64,000 bases of DNA from Larix kaempferi. Its lineage: Eukaryota > Streptophyta > Pinopsida > Pinales > Pinaceae. The stretch's first letter is position 1; each line of letters opens with the position of its first letter. The stretch covers positions 2,799,501 through 2,863,500 of the forward strand of contig BSBM01000423.1 in the NCBI GenBank assembly GCA_027924585.1, given 5' to 3'. Shown here one piece after another: positions 23,801 to 36,338 of this stretch. Under the pieces are notes generated by a model. That model was not told where the DNA came from, did no database searches, and worked only from the letters and a program-made list of their open reading frames with translations. The translations under genes were made by a program, and so were the position numbers.

Positions 23801-24444
23801 CACAAACTCCTAACTGAACTGTTTAATGCATTGAATGAAATTCGGGAGACCCATAATGCTTTTGAAAAGATGTCTGTCATCTTTAACCAACAAGGGGATA
23901 GGAGAGAAAAAGCTTCCAAATCCATTGATGACATCGTTGCTTGGCAGAGGTACATTAAGGATAAACCAGATGATATTCCAATGTTGGCCAGCTTCAAGTT
24001 CGAACTTCCCTGAATGCCTGGCAGGGTGTTCTTGACATGGTAGATGAAACAATAACTAAGGAAAACGCTATTTGTGGGAGGAGATGGTGTGATGAGGATG
24101 GAATCATAGAAACATTGAAATTTCCTACAATGGATCTCATAGAGGAGGCTTGTCCCATTAAATTGATGATTGAACAAGTGGAAAGTAGATGTGAGGAGGT
24201 CAAAGAAAAGATCCAACAGCTTGAGCATATTCAGATCGAGGATGTGGATCAATTCATCAAGAAGCCGATCAGCCTGGAAGGCAATGTCCACATCTATCTG
24301 TGCACTTGGCATAAGCTTGCTAAAAAAAGGATGGATATATTCACATGTGATGCCCAACTAGGGCTTAAATCGCACAACTATCCCGATGTTGATGAATTGA
24401 TAGAAATTAGGACCAAGTGGCAAGAAGCCCTTGGCTATCCTTAG
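20819..24444 (+). pseudogene. Unknown family A ORF with Pro/Ser-rich linker and coiled-coil C-terminus
   Basis: About 1,200 codons in pieces. Frame 2 (20819-22380): SETYQIDWSKISSIF, AVKWIIDHANPKYRSF, TFRPEVFTRAYALKPV, SWFKEPYALLEAMLCRIYG, GDWYLGESFAYIRVRG. Frame 1 (about 22400-23310): acidic, then Ser/Thr/Pro-rich. Frame 3 (23319-23756): KGNKRGRDQDVLQGPFP, then a coiled coil (KKGELKKLQQQLVNEEHEAD, NKIEELQEQNSSLQVQLQDA). Frames 2 and 1 (23831-24442): helical C-terminus ending KWQEALGYP. At least four frameshifts and several stops; the likely start is TTG at 20819 in place of ATG. No RT, Gag knuckle or integrase motif. Family not recognised; the architecture resembles families B and C here. Confidence 0.65.
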
Positions 24445-24445
24445 T

Positions 24446-24856
24446 TTAGTTGATTTTGTAATCCCTGTTTTCATGGGATGGTTATCGTTTGTAATCAATT
24501 TTTAAATATTATTTAAAGGATAGAAGTCTCATGGGGAAGGGGGGGAGATAATCGCCAGAGAAGGATTGGAGAAACGTTGTTTCACTTGTGATATTGTAAT
24601 TTATGATTTTTTGTAGACTAATGAATCAAAGTTAGTTTCTTTTTGGCATCTTCTTTGTTTATGTTATGAAACTATACTGTTTTCATTTTGCAATCAGTAA
24701 TTAAATACACTAATCTACAATCTGGATTTGTCTTAATTGATGATCTGTGTGTTTTTTAATGTTTAAGTGAATTTATTTAATTAAAACATTTATCTATTTC
24801 TGCAAATGATTAACAGACATTAGTAAATTAATGTTAATTTTTCAATTAGCATTTCT
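24446..24856 (+). repeat. Family A 3' tail, copy 1
   Basis: Matches 43443-43826 from 'ttttgtaatccctgttt' to 'tttttcaattagcatttc'. It contains a purine-rich tract at 24533-24548 that looks like an LTR-element polypurine tract, so 24549-24856 could be a 3' LTR or its start. I find no matching 5' LTR upstream of 20819, so LTR status is unproven. Confidence 0.6.
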
Positions 24857-26731
24857 ACACCTTGTTCCCTAAGGTTGACCTATCCACCTTACCATGTTCT
24901 GAGGGGGTAAGCTTGACTTATGTACCTTGTTCCCTAAACCTTATGATAAACCCAATACCCATACCCCCAAGCCATATTCTTAGTGGGGGATTAATTATTA
25001 ATTAATTATTATTAATTTTAATTAATCTAGAGATTTAGTGGCTAATCGTGATTATGGACGGAGAAACGTGTTCTTTTGGGATAGCCATGTGGGATCCCAA
25101 AGGAGGACACGGGGTTGCCTCGGTGATCCGGGAGGAAGTGGGGCAGGATGATGTATGTGCGCCCGGGGTGGTTGGACGTTAGTCCAGGGGGATGCACGCA
25201 GAGCACTGGGGGTGTGACTGCTGAGTGAGAAGAAGTGCAAGAATCCGGGAAAGATGGAGTGAGATATATCTAGTTAATGTCTGGATCTCAGGTTGGGGGT
25301 GAACTTGGGAGTTGAAATAGTACAGGATGGACAAGTTCCAAGGTTGGGTGGAGCGTGGCTCACATGCAGCTAGCCAGTTGCCACATTCATGTGAAATTCA
25401 GATAAGTGTATCTGTGTATGGATTATAATGTTCATGTATTTAATTATGCTTGATATGTTCAATCTGTGGAATGAATGTGTAAATAAATGTAAGCCATGAA
25501 TATGCTATGTTAAGCCTGTTAGAAGGTTATATTCATGAATGAGGTTTCTCTCGATTGCATAAGCTATCTCCTGTATTAATTTTGTATGTGAATGATGAAT
25601 GGATAAACTCCATTTATGTAATACATGTATGCTTATGCTGTCACAACCTCATTGATGGATGGATGCCTCCTGTATGTTCTTAGAATGATAAGCATAAGCC
25701 TAGTTATGAAACTGTTAATTAGATGCTTAATAACTTAACTTAGCAAATTAACTTAATATGATTGTTAGCACCAGATTTGTGCTAAGGGTTTAGAAGGGTT
25801 TTGGAGAATGGAAAGGTGCAGATTCATGAAAGTAGACAAAGAAAGCCTAACCCTTGATCCATAAGACCCAAAGGTTGAAGCTATCAGAGCTTTATGCAGT
25901 TTAACTTGGAGCCGATATAAGAATATTGGGAAAGCTACAGTCTTAATGGTGATAGGAGGATTAAATATAAAGGAATGCGCCCGCAACACTAACTGGCACC
26001 TATGGATGGTTTAGATTAAAAGCGGTGAATATCGACAGCCATACGCATCCTTCACAAAAAGAATTGAAGGTTGTATAAGCACGGACGGGGTGCTATCCAG
26101 TGTGTAGGTTAAAGAGTGATCGATGGCAGGAGGCGCAGATCAACGGTCAATAATTTGTTCGCATTTCGGACATGCATGAAAAAGGGTAACTTTAAAATTT
26201 GCAAACTTTGGTTGAAGCCCCACACTTTCCAACGGCGTAGATCTGACGAGATGGAGATCTACGGCCAGGAAAAAGTTCACATATTTGACTTGCATGTAAA
26301 ATTGACAGACCCAAAATTTGAAAACTCGGTAAAGAGTCGCATCCTTGGATGATCAGAATCCAGGAGGAGATCAAATTGATGGTTGGAAATATTTTTGCAA
26401 ATCAAAGATGCTGTCAAGGTGGCATGTGGCGGAGTTGGAGGCCATGGGGGATATTGGAAGGAAAAGGCTAAAGAGATCTACGGTGGAGAATTAATCGCAT
26501 AGGATGGATGGCTGATGTGGTTCCATCACTGTCATAGCTGTAAGGGTGATATGGAATATTTATATTATAAAATTCTCGCCTGCATAGAGATTCGAATCCC
26601 ATTTGTTCTGTGTGCATTGGAAAGCGAAAGGAGCGGACCGTGCAGAACCGACCATCCAACTAGAAGCTCAGAAGCCTGCTTAGCTATCAAACGACCAGGT
26701 AGGCCATCTACTTCCACCATAAACTATTTAA
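24857..26731. other. Spacer with a GC-richer block; 5' leader of copy B1 at its right end
   Basis: 24960-25020 is an ATTAATT-rich tract. 25040-25400 is markedly richer in G than its surroundings and has no ORF of note. 25400-25980 is AT-rich. 25985-26731 resembles 18808-19100 and precedes the family B frame, so it is probably its leader or LTR. No TATA/PBS pair could be fixed. Confidence 0.35.
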
Positions 26732-28616
26732 ATTGCCAGATCTATAGAACCTTCAAGCTTTGATCCCTCCAAGATAATAGACCTGGTAGAAGATAAAGAC
26801 TACGATGTTTTCGACACCATGTTGTTAAATGGATCCTTAGAGGTTGCTAAGGAGAGATTGGAGGCCATGAAGGCCCGAAAGATGGATGTCCATAACGTTT
26901 ATTGATCCCTTTTACACTTATTTACAACCATTCAAACCCCTAGATGCCATGAATTTATAGACTGGTGTGCCAGCCACTACTCTCCAGATCGAAGAGCGAT
27001 CATGGATGCCTCAATCTCGAAAATTATGTGCTATATAGGTGCACCTACTGTTAGGAAAGCTTTCATCGTTCCAAAAGAATTCTGTCAAAAATCCCAAAGT
27101 TACAGAATGGAAGCCCTGATCTAGCATTTTCGTCAAGCCCCAACTGACCTCAAGCACATATTTTATTATGCCTCCCTACTACCAAATACCCCTTTCCAGG
27201 GCTCACCTTTTCCTGGTGAAGCTGACGTGTTTAAAGAAGAGTCAAAGTATGTTATTTCCATGTTGGCTTAGTTCCGAGGGCTAGAGAGTGACCAATATAT
27301 AACCAAGCCTCTAATCAGCTTAATGTTTGTTATAAGCACTTGTCCCATTAAGCCATCAGACCCCAATTTTCCTGCCCAGTGTGCATGCCTAAAATTTGAT
27401 GAAGCCTTAGCAGACATCATCCACTCCCAGCTCATAGATTTCCCTAGGACAAGGTCTTTCTGGTTCCACTCTTACTTGTTGAAAATGTACCTAGCAGCAA
27501 ATGAAGAAAATCTACAAGTTCCAGAGATGCAGCTTACCCAAGAGATGTACTCAAATTACCAAACATTCATGATTGAACTTATGGCTTAAATTTACTTCAT
27601 TTTCTTCCAGAAAAGGCTGCCTAGGGTGCTTCCAGAAATAAAAGACTTATTGTCGCCATCCATGGAGAGAAGAATGGGAGACTGTTTCTTGCTGGAGCAG
27701 GGCACTATAATTAGAGTTTATGGTTTATCCCATGCCCCTTATGTGCTACCTACATTCCTAACCCCCAGAGTACTCATTTTGGAATTTAAAAGACAAAAAT
27801 TAAAGGTAGAGTGTGAGCACTTCTTGAATGATAAGAAGTCCTCAGACCTTAGTTTTCCATGGAAATTGGGCTCTTTCATTGTCAAAATCAAAGAAGCCCT
27901 CCCAAGTATTGAGCGAATGATGGGTGACATGGGATTCCCATTAAAGGAAACAATGAATTATGATCCTCACCATATAATTTCAAAGAGTAGGAGGGAGACT
28001 AACGTGAAAGGGTATGAGAATTTCGAGCTTACAGGCCTTGCTGAGAGGGAAAATTGGTTAGAATATGTTGACAAAGGTTAGATGGAAGTAGACCCACTAG
28101 AATGCTCCTCCTATGTGCAATTCCTTTTTCAAAGAAGCACATCATCAATTCCTGGTTCGCCTAGTCAAACCCCAACAGTATCATCAACCATACCCCTTAC
28201 CTTTCTTCCAAAAAAATCTTGCAAGCCAGAAGGTGGTGACCCCATGGATGTGGACAGTGGTGCAAAAAGATCCTCAAAGAGGAAAAAGGTAGATGAGCCT
28301 AACCAACAATTAGTAAAGGTACAAGAAAAGTAGCCCAAGAAAAAGCAGGTCAAATTCTTGGTGCCATCTTTTGAGGTTAAGGAGCATGTGTTCAACAAAA
28401 CACCTGTTGTACCTGCAGCACCAAGCATAAGCAGGGCTGAGTTATTGGAGGAATATGAAGAGAGCCCAAACACAATCTCAAAAGAAGCTAAATTGTATGC
28501 TGATGTGAGAAAAATATCCAAGAAGGATGTGGCCTTGGTAGCAAGTAGGAACCTTGCTTAGAATACCTTAAGTCTTTCCTTAGCCACCAAGAATAAGGCC
28601 ACATAACTAAAAGTCA
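26732..28616 (+). pseudogene. Family B coiled-coil protein, copy B1
   Basis: A single reading frame (no frameshift seen) of about 628 codons with eight stops at 26903, 27122, 27269, 27587, 28079, 28331, 28559 and 28604. Recognisable stretches: DYDVFDTMLLNGSLEVAKER, EFIDWCASHYSPDRRAIMDA, SKIMCYIGAPTVRKAF, LKFDEALADIIHSQLIDF, TPRVLILEFKRQKLKVECEH, MNYDPHHIISKSRRE, then a basic patch KRSSKRKKVDEPNQQLVKV and FEVKEHVFNKTP. No known domain recognised. It ends at a sharp junction at 28616, where sequence corresponding to mid-protein of a second copy (B2) begins. The coiled-coil part is missing. Confidence 0.65.
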
Positions 28617-28621
28617 GAGCA

Positions 28622-28743
28622 TGACACAATCATCGGGGTTTATGGGTTTGATTATGCACCCTACATGATACTAATTTTCCTAACCCCCAGAATGTTTGCA
28701 TTAGAATTCATCAAACAACAATTGAAGGTAGAAGCTGAGCACT
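28622..28743 (+). pseudogene. Family B copy B2, 5' fragment
   Basis: Reads DTIIGVYGFDYAPYM and TPRMFALEFIKQQLKVEAEH, paralogous to GTIIRVYGLSHAPYV and TPRVLILEFKRQKLKVECEH of copy B1. It is cut after EAEH at 28743 by the Gypsy element and resumes at 39425 with FLDHRKGSDIVFPW. Confidence 0.8.
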
Positions 28744-29146
28744 TGTTAGGAACCCATGTCAACCCTCCTATTTACTTTGTTAGTATATTGTTGCTGGACA
28801 CATATGCTTTGTAAGTTGTCCCGTAGTATTTGTTGATCCATATTTTATCTTATTTTTGTTGGATGCATATGCTTTGTAAGTCATCCCGTCGTAATTGTTG
28901 ATCCATAGTTTGTATTGGCCCATGGTTTGTATTGACACAAAGTATTGACCCATGGTATTGGCGCCTAGACTTAGTATATAAGTTTGTGTTGAGACCAATG
29001 AAGGTACCATGAAGTTATTTGTATTGAGCTTGCTCAAAGGAGGTTTCCCCGTCGAAGTGGACTGTGATCAATAAAAGTGATTATGAGTTCTGTTACTTCT
29101 GCTATCTTGCGTATTCTCATTAATTAATTGTTGCAGGTTCTTCACA
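28744..29146 (+). repeat. Outer Gypsy 5' LTR
   Basis: 403 bp, matching 39022-39424. It has a TATA-like TATATAAG near 28976 and a short internal duplication around 'ttgttgatccata'. It ends TTCACA two bases before the PBS. Confidence 0.92.
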
Positions 29147-29148
29147 TC

Positions 29149-29160
29149 TGGTATCAGAGC
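29149..29160 (+). promoter_or_regulatory. Outer Gypsy primer-binding site
   Basis: TGGTATCAGAGC, the plant initiator tRNA-Met complement, two bases after the LTR. Confidence 0.88.
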
Positions 29161-30126
29161 ACTTTCTTGGGATTGTTGGGTGAAATTTCTGCCAAATTGT
29201 TTTTTTACATCTGTTGCAGCTTCGGATTTGGGAATAATCCTTATCCACTTAACTGTGGAAATTACTTGGGTATAATCCCTAAAACTCATTGTGAGGAGTA
29301 CCATAGGAACCCCAAAGTAGCTGGCCCATTGACAGGACCTTCCAGCGAAAAGGGCAATGACCCCTACCTGATTGACTAGTTCCCACCCCTGAGGTAAACC
29401 AAGAGCTGTCGTTTGTGGTAAAGCAGTTATCAGTTTTACCTAAGCCATGGAGTGAGGGGTACTTCCCCAATACGCAAGTCGTCAGATAGCATTGGTGGTC
29501 GAGTGAAACCCCTGAACTGTTAGGAAGCCGAACATACCTGGGGTCCATATCTATTTTCAGCTGAACTGTTGCCGATCACTTCCGCGCCATTTCAGATCCA
29601 TCCGTTTTCGATCCATTCAGCGTCGTTTCAGATCTATATGTTGTCGATCCCTTTCGTTCCGTTTCAGATCCAATTGTTATGATCCCTTCCGCATTGTTGT
29701 AGATCCATATCTCCCTTGTTTTAACTCTGTTTCCCTTGAAACTTCCTGGACACCCCTGCAAGCGCATTCTGCATATTTCATTCCTAAGGACCCTATCCCA
29801 AATTCTACTTCCCAAAGCCATAAATCTCACATTTGTCTATTTTTAGGGTTTTCCATAACTTCTTCAATTTTTACCCACTCGCTTCCAAATTTCACCACCT
29901 TGTTCATTCCCTATTTCTGCTTCTTTATCCCTCTTTGACAAATTTTCTCATTCTTTCACCCTGCTTCTAAAATCCCCATTTTTTGCTTCCCTATCCATTA
30001 GAAAGTGTCCAAAACCTAGTCAAACCCCAATTACCCATCTGAGTTCTTCCCAAATCCAAATTTCCCTTTACTAAATAAGCTTTTGTTTGTGTTTTTCTAT
30101 CCATTCACAAAAAAAAACTCCTGGTT
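29161..30126 (+). other. Outer Gypsy untranslated leader
   Basis: About 970 bp without a coding frame, matching the leader of the nested copy (36340-37310, other strand) over most of its length. It contains repeated 'gttncagatcca' motifs at 29580-29710. Confidence 0.8.
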
Positions 30127-31381
30127 ATGGTTGTCACCCGCGCAGGAGCAAAAACCATGGAGGAAGCATTTGCAGCCATCCAAACCAAACTCCAATATTT
30201 GGATGAAAAATTTCTCAGCCTCCATCTTCAACATTCAGCCATGAACAGTAACCGACAGCAAGAATCAGAATCTGTAGCCAATGGGTTCTCTTCTTCCAAC
30301 AATTTCCATGGTCTGAAGCTTGAATTTTCTCACTTCAATGGTATTGATCCGACTAGATGGATCTATCATGCAGAACAATATTTCAGTCTGCATAATACTT
30401 TTGATGTCCAAAAAGTTCCACTTGCATCATATCATTTGGAACAGGAAGCCCTTCAATGGTACCGTTGGTACATCAAGGCTCACGACGATCCAAAATGGAT
30501 AGATTTTTGCCAACTCCTTTTGCAATGATTTGGTCCTAGTGCTTTTGATCACTTCACCGGAGCACTCACTAAACTTCGTCAAATTGGCATTGTGACAGAG
30601 TATCAGACAGAATTTGAGAAACTAGCCAATCACACAGAAGGATTGTCTGATGAATACTACAAGAGTTGTTTTATCAGTGGTATTAAGGATGAAATCCGGC
30701 CAGAGGTTAAAATATTCTATCCCAATACAGTGATGGAAGTCCTAGGGTTGGCTAAGTTGGCAGAAGACAAGATTGTAGCCTAACAACGCTCCAAATGCAC
30801 TTTTGTTCCCTTCTGAAATATGGGTTCTCAATGACCTCCCATCCCGCCAGCTCCTCAACCAACTCATATCAAGCATTTTTCTAAAACAGAGATGCATACA
30901 CGCAGAGAAAAAGGGATTTGTTATAATTGTGATGATAAATTCACTCGGGGACATAGATGTGTTCAACAAAAGCTCTATCTCTTGGATATGGATTCTCCGC
31001 CTGCCTCTAAAATTGGTGAAGAAGCTCCAGATACAATGGATGATCAAGTTGGCATTCAGGAGCCACCTATTGAACCCCCATATCAGGATGAACAAACAAA
31101 TATATCTCTCCATGCTTTATCCGGCGTCACCACCAACCAAACAATGCACGTCAGGGGTTACTTCAAGAAGCTTCCTCTTACAATGCTCATTGATTCTGGT
31201 AGCACTCATAACTTCATTGACCCTCGGATTGCCAAACAGGATGATTGTTTTGTCCATCCTTGCTCCCACTTTGAAGTCATTGTTGCCAATGGGGACACCT
31301 TACCTTGCAAGGGGAAGTGTCAAAATGTGCGTATCTCTATCGAATATTATAACCTGCACTCTGACATGTTTTCCTTGTCCC
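30127..31381 (+). pseudogene. Outer Gypsy gag-protease
   Basis: One frame with in-frame stops (for example 30526-30528 and 30781-30783). MVVTRAGAKTMEEAFAAIQ starts at 30127. The Gag core has DPTRWIYHAEQYFSLHNTFD and QEALQWYRWYIKAHDD. The zinc knuckle reads CYNCDDKFTRGHRC (about 30922-30963). The aspartic protease signature LIDSGSTHNFID lies at about 31186-31220. At 31381 the frame is cut (FSLS|LGGCDVVLG) by the nested element and continues at 37739. The outer copy is more degraded than the nested one, as expected if it is older. Confidence 0.9.
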
Positions 31382-31755
31382 TGTGATGAACCTGCAATAA
31401 TTAATTAATGAAAACACATGAGATAGCATAAATAACAGAACTCATAATCACTTTTATATTGATCGCAGGCCACTTTGAGGGGGCAACCTCCTTTGAGAAA
31501 TCTCAATACAAATAACTTCACGGCACCTTCATTGGTCTTAACACAAACTTATATACTTAGTCTAGGTGCCAATACCATGGGTCAATACCATGTGTCAATA
31601 CAAACCATGGGCCAATATAAAATATGGATCAACAATTACTACATGACGACTTACAAAGCATATGCGCCCAACAAAAATAATACAAACTATGGATCAACAA
31701 ATAATATGGGACGAATTACAAATCATATGTGTCCAACAACAATATACTAACAAAG
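31382..31755 (-). repeat. Nested Gypsy 3' LTR, left part
   Basis: Reverse complement of the family LTR, beginning TGTGATGAACC. It is interrupted after CAAAG at 31755 and continues at 33760-33795; the two parts minus the duplicated 5 bp add to about 405 bp, equal to the other LTR. Confidence 0.9.
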
Positions 31756-33759
31756 TGTAATGTCCCTTGTTAGAAATTTTATTAAAATGACAATTTTCCA
31801 CTTTTTTTCCCTAGTTCGACCTTTGACTAGTTTTGATCTCTAGGTCCCAAATTTGCCCCAAATGATCCCAAATGTTATGAGAAGGTATATGAATGATATT
31901 AGAACATAAATATGTGTTTCATGGATTCCTTTGGACCTTTAAAATACTTCTTCAAATCCTCTTTCAATTCTGGTCAATGTAGGTAACTTTACTAGTGATT
32001 TCCCTTTGACTAGTATTGGTCTCTAGGTCTCAAATTGACTCCAAATTCCTTCAAATATTCAACGAAGGTGTATGAATGATATTAGGACTTGAATATGATG
32101 TTTAGGTATGAAATATGGCCACCAAAATACCTCTGAAAACTCTCTTAATATCCTGGACCAAGTATGCAATTTTACTAGTAATTTGGGGTTAAAATCCCCC
32201 CGGGGTAAGTACTGAAAATGGATTCCCAAATGCCTCCAAACCCACTCAAATTTATGAAAAGAGGTAGGGAATGTATTAAGTATTTTATTAATATATCATG
32301 TGCACCATTAATTGATTATTATATATGTTCCAACCCTCTCCCATTCAACTGCAAAAATCACCAATTCGACCCTTGGGGAAATGGCACTATTTCTTCTCCA
32401 AATGCAATTAAACTGAGTATGCTCAAGTACAGTACATGAAACTTGTATAAGAAATAAATGGAATTATATTTATCACAAATATATTATAGAATCATCCATT
32501 CATTCAAAATCATCAGCATTACATTGATTCACAACAAGGTAGTGGGGAAATGGCACTGTTCTATCATTAAAATTGAGATTTATACATTTCTACTTGGAAT
32601 TTAGACCTGAAAATTTTTGTAGATGAATAAAAGAGTATTTAATTCATATTAAAAAATAAATGGGTCATTATAATCTCCCCCAAAGAGTACAATAGCTCAC
32701 CAAAAACGCCCTCCCTCAAGGATCAAGAATATGCCATCAAAACTGGAAATGGTTGAAGGAGTGAGCTGCAATAGAAGAAACCATGAGCTGCCCTGTAACT
32801 TACACCTGCAAATAAAGACTCCAAATGAAAGTTCTGAATGGCCTTTCCAATTACCAACTTGGATGGAAATATTTCACCCTCGAAATTGGCTAAGGCAAGA
32901 AACTAGTCATCCACTAGCTCTCCCTCTTCACAAATGCAATTGCAAATTCTACAAATGATCAAAAGCTGGTTTCATTCTTTGATATTGACATTTATAAAGT
33001 TCTAATTTCCTCCATGGGTTGAATTCCTTCCAAGAGACTCATGCCAACTCAAGTTGGGAAGAGATTCCAAAGAATGCCACTTATACAACAATTTCTAGTC
33101 TCCCACTTCCACCAAATCACATGTGGAAGCATCGTAGCTGACCTAACACCCTTGAGCGCCCTCTTGGAGTCTATTTTTAGCCATGAAATGTCATATATGT
33201 AATATGTCAGCCTTCAGGTCTAATTTGTGTCATAGGTGTCATAGCATCTTCATCATTGTTGTCATAGAGCTAGGGAATCTAGCCCAAGTGTCTCACTGGC
33301 TCCAAATTGCCTCTTCCTCTTCCATGGGAGTTACTCTTCCTCTATATTTCGACCTTGGATGAGTCATGCCATGAATAATACCTTTTAGAATCCCCCAAGT
33401 ATGTTACCATTCACCTTGAATTCGAATTGGTGAGAGAATGATGCCAAGTGTAGTGGGGAAATCTAGCCATATGTGGGTCCCACTTCCTCCATGTGTCTTC
33501 ATGATCAAATGCCACTTTGATTTTCACTTGTATATATTTATTTAGCTCCTTTATTAAATATTTATTCCATTCTAATGTTCAAACATAATTTATTATCCTC
33601 CTTATTCCAAATCCCAAAGCTTCCACCCCAAACCTAGGAAACTAGTAATTTTCCTCCTTGGCAATTATTTGACCCTTAACATCAATTTTACAAACTCTAA
33701 TGAAATATGGCCAATGTGATTAGGCCATTGTGACCCAATTACAAATTTGGGACATGAAA
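31756..33759 (-). mobile_element. Solo 2-kb LTR
   Basis: 2,004 bp homologous to 5124-7147 and 9860-11885. The plus strand starts TGTAATGTCCC and ends GGGACATGAAA. A perfect target duplication CAAAG flanks it (31751-31755 and 33760-33764). There is no interior or second LTR, so it is a solo LTR left by LTR-LTR recombination. It is the youngest layer of the nest. Confidence 0.93.
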
Positions 33760-33795
33760 CAAAGTAAATAGAAGGGTTGACATGGGTTCATAACA
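33760..33795 (-). repeat. Nested Gypsy 3' LTR, right part
   Basis: CAAAGTAAATAGAAGGG through 'gggttcataaca', the end matching 37698-37733. It is followed by tcccctcttcctt, the complement of the polypurine tract. Confidence 0.88.
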
Positions 33796-33824
33796 TCCCC
33801 TCTTCCTTAGAAAAAGATTTGTCC

Positions 33825-34742
33825 TCAAAGCTTTAGATGTGGAAATTGATGTAGAATCTGAAGGAGCGGTTTCCCTGTAGCATCCTCGAGTTGCATTCCG
33901 GCCCACTGGCGCCTTTTGAGTTTCAAGGAGGATTGCTTGGAAGGATTTAGATGAAGAAGGACCATATTAGCTGCATGAAAAGTGCGCTCAGAACAGTGCT
34001 GATCGTCTTGTTGTTTCAGTCGAATTCTTGCCATGTGAAGATTGTCTTGCAAAATGAGAAGAATTTGATCGTGGTTTCGAAGAACCGAGTCAATTGCCTG
34101 AACTGGGGAGCTGCTGAGCATGTATGGAAGAATAACTGGTGGTGCCTGTCCATAAACTGCTTCATATGGTGTCCTTTTAGATGTAGTATTGTACCACTGG
34201 AGCTCTTCGAGGAAATCCATAGAAATAGTTGTCCACATCTATGTAGGGATGGGCAAGGGTTCGAGCAGTCTCGAAAGGAGTGTTGTTTCACCCTTGTTGA
34301 CCTGGAAAGTATCAAACTCAACCACCATATGGTGAATTTTCATTTTCAGTCCCTTCCAAAACAAGTTACATTGTTCCCATTCATAGGTTTTGAGGAACCT
34401 AGAGTGCCCTGCTAATGAAGATTCATGGAGTTCATAGAAGAGATAGCCCTATTGAACAGATTGCAACCAATTTGGAACAAGCAAAGAAATAGCTGTAAGA
34501 GAAATTGGGTCATCAAAGTTGCGAGAAGGAGCATCTGACACCATATTATCCTTACCCTTTTGGTAAGTGATCGCATAGTCATAACCCATGAGTTGGATAA
34601 CCCATTTCCGGTGTGTTGGGGAGGAGACCCGTTGTTCTAGAAAATGTTTTAGACTCTGGAGATCAGTCTTGTTGCAGAAATAATTCCCTAATAGGGATGG
34701 TTGCCACTTCTGTACTGCATGCAAAATAGCCATCATTTCCCG
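33825..34742 (-). pseudogene. Nested Gypsy pol remnant (RNase H, integrase tail, chromodomain-like end)
   Basis: In the same frame as gag-protease. RNase H text MMAILHAVQKWQPSLLGNYF and DYAITYQKGKDNMVSDAPSR is followed by TTISMDFLEELQWYNTTSKR and TPYEAVYGQAPPVILPY. The stretch between MDFLEEL and QWYNTTSKR should contain most of the integrase catalytic core, and it is absent. The end RRQWAGMQLEDATGKPLLQI resembles the C-terminal half of a chromodomain (known pattern WxGxxxEDATWE), with its first half missing. Stops at 34740 and 34446 and one near 34260. The outer copy has the same junctions. Confidence 0.85.
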
Positions 34743-36338
34743 CTAAGATGTAGATGCGGCTAAATGCTTACCAGAAAGGTCTCTTGAAGGAGGCAAGCCC
34801 ACTGGTGCAACAAAGACACCTGCATATCTATCCAAGGAAGTAGTGGAGACCATTGGTGGGTGCATCTGAATGGAATGGAGTTGAGCGATGACACCATGTG
34901 AATTCTTCTTAAGGATATTTTCCAGGTGATGTGAACGAATGATGCAGAGAGACCTTGGTTGTAAGCCCATAAATTTGTGTTGTGTCCCATTGACTGAAAA
35001 CTGCATCCAAAGTTCAGCAAAATCCCATAATATGTGGCCAAATGTGTGTAACCTCTGAACATCCAAAACCACATCACATCCGCCCAAGGACAAGGCAAAC
35101 ATGTCAGAGCACATGTTATAATCTTCTAGAGAGATACGCACATTGTGACACTTTCCCTTGCAAGGTAAGGTGCCCCCATTGGCAACCATGACTTCAAAGT
35201 TGGAACAAGGATGGACAAAACAATCAGCCTGTTTGGCGATCTGAGGGTCAATGAAGTTATGAGTGCTACCAGAATCGATGAGTATTGTAAGGGGAAGCTT
35301 CTTGAAGTAACCCCTGACCCGCATTGTTTGGGGGGTGGTGACGCTGGATAAAGCATGGAGAGATATCTCTGGGGGGTCCTCCTGAGATGGGGAGTCAATA
35401 GGAGGCTCCGGACTGTCGACCTGATCATCCGGTGTATTTAGAGCTTCTTCACCAACTTTAGAGATGGGCGGAAAATCCACATCCAAGAGATAGAGGTTTC
35501 GTTGAACACATCTATGTCCCCAAGTGAATTTCTCATCACAATTATAACAAAGCCCTTTTTCTCTGCATGCCTGCATTTCTGTTTCGGACAAAGGCTTGAT
35601 AGGAGTTGGTCGTGGAGCTGGCAGTATGGGAGGTTGTTGAGAACCCATATTTTGGAAGGGAACAAAATTGGGTTTGGAGCGCTGTTGGGTGGCAATCTTG
35701 TCTTCTGCCAACTTAGCCAACCCTAGGGCTTCCATCATTGTGTTGGGATAGAACATTTTGACCTCTGGGAAGATTTCATCCTTAAGACCACTGATAAAAC
35801 AACTCTTGTAGAAGTTATCAGAGAATCCTTTTGTGTGGTTGGCTAGTTTCTCAAATTCTGTCTGATACTCTCTCACAGTAGCAATTTGACGAAGTTTAGT
35901 GAGTGCTCCAGTGAAGTCATCAAAAGCACTATGACCAAATCATTTCAAAAGGAATCGGCAAAAATCTATCCATTTTGGCTCCTCATGAGCCTTGATGTAC
36001 CAATGGTACCATTGAAGGGCTTCTTGTTCCAAATGAAAGGATGCAAGTGGAACTTTTTGGACATCAAAAGTATTATGCAGACTGAAATACTGTTCTACAC
36101 GATAGATCCATCTAGTCGTATCAGTGCCATTGAAGCGAGGAAATTCAAGCTTCGGACCATGGAAAGTGTTGGAAGAAGAGAACCCATTGGCTGTAAAAGA
36201 TTCTTGTTGTCGATTATTGTTCATGGCTGAATGTTGAAGATGGAGGCTGAGAAATTTTTCATCCAGATCTTGGAGTTTGGTTTGGATGGCTGTAAGTACT
36301 TCCTCCATGGTTTTTGCTCCTGCACGGGTGACAACCAT
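34743..36338 (-). pseudogene. Nested Gypsy gag-protease
   Basis: ATG at 36338 (MVVTRAGAKTMEEVLTAIQ). Gag core DTTRWIYRVEQYFSLHNTFD and QEALQWYHWYIKAHEE. One stop at 35940-35942, then TEFEKLANHTKGFSDNFYKS, zinc knuckle CYNCDEKFTWGHRC, protease LIDSGSTHNFID and GGCDVVLDVQRLHTFG. It ends at LDRYAGVFVAPVGLPPSRDL, the segment that normally leads into the RT. The RT is missing and RNase H follows directly. With one internal stop in about 530 codons this is the best-preserved Gypsy frame here. Confidence 0.9.
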
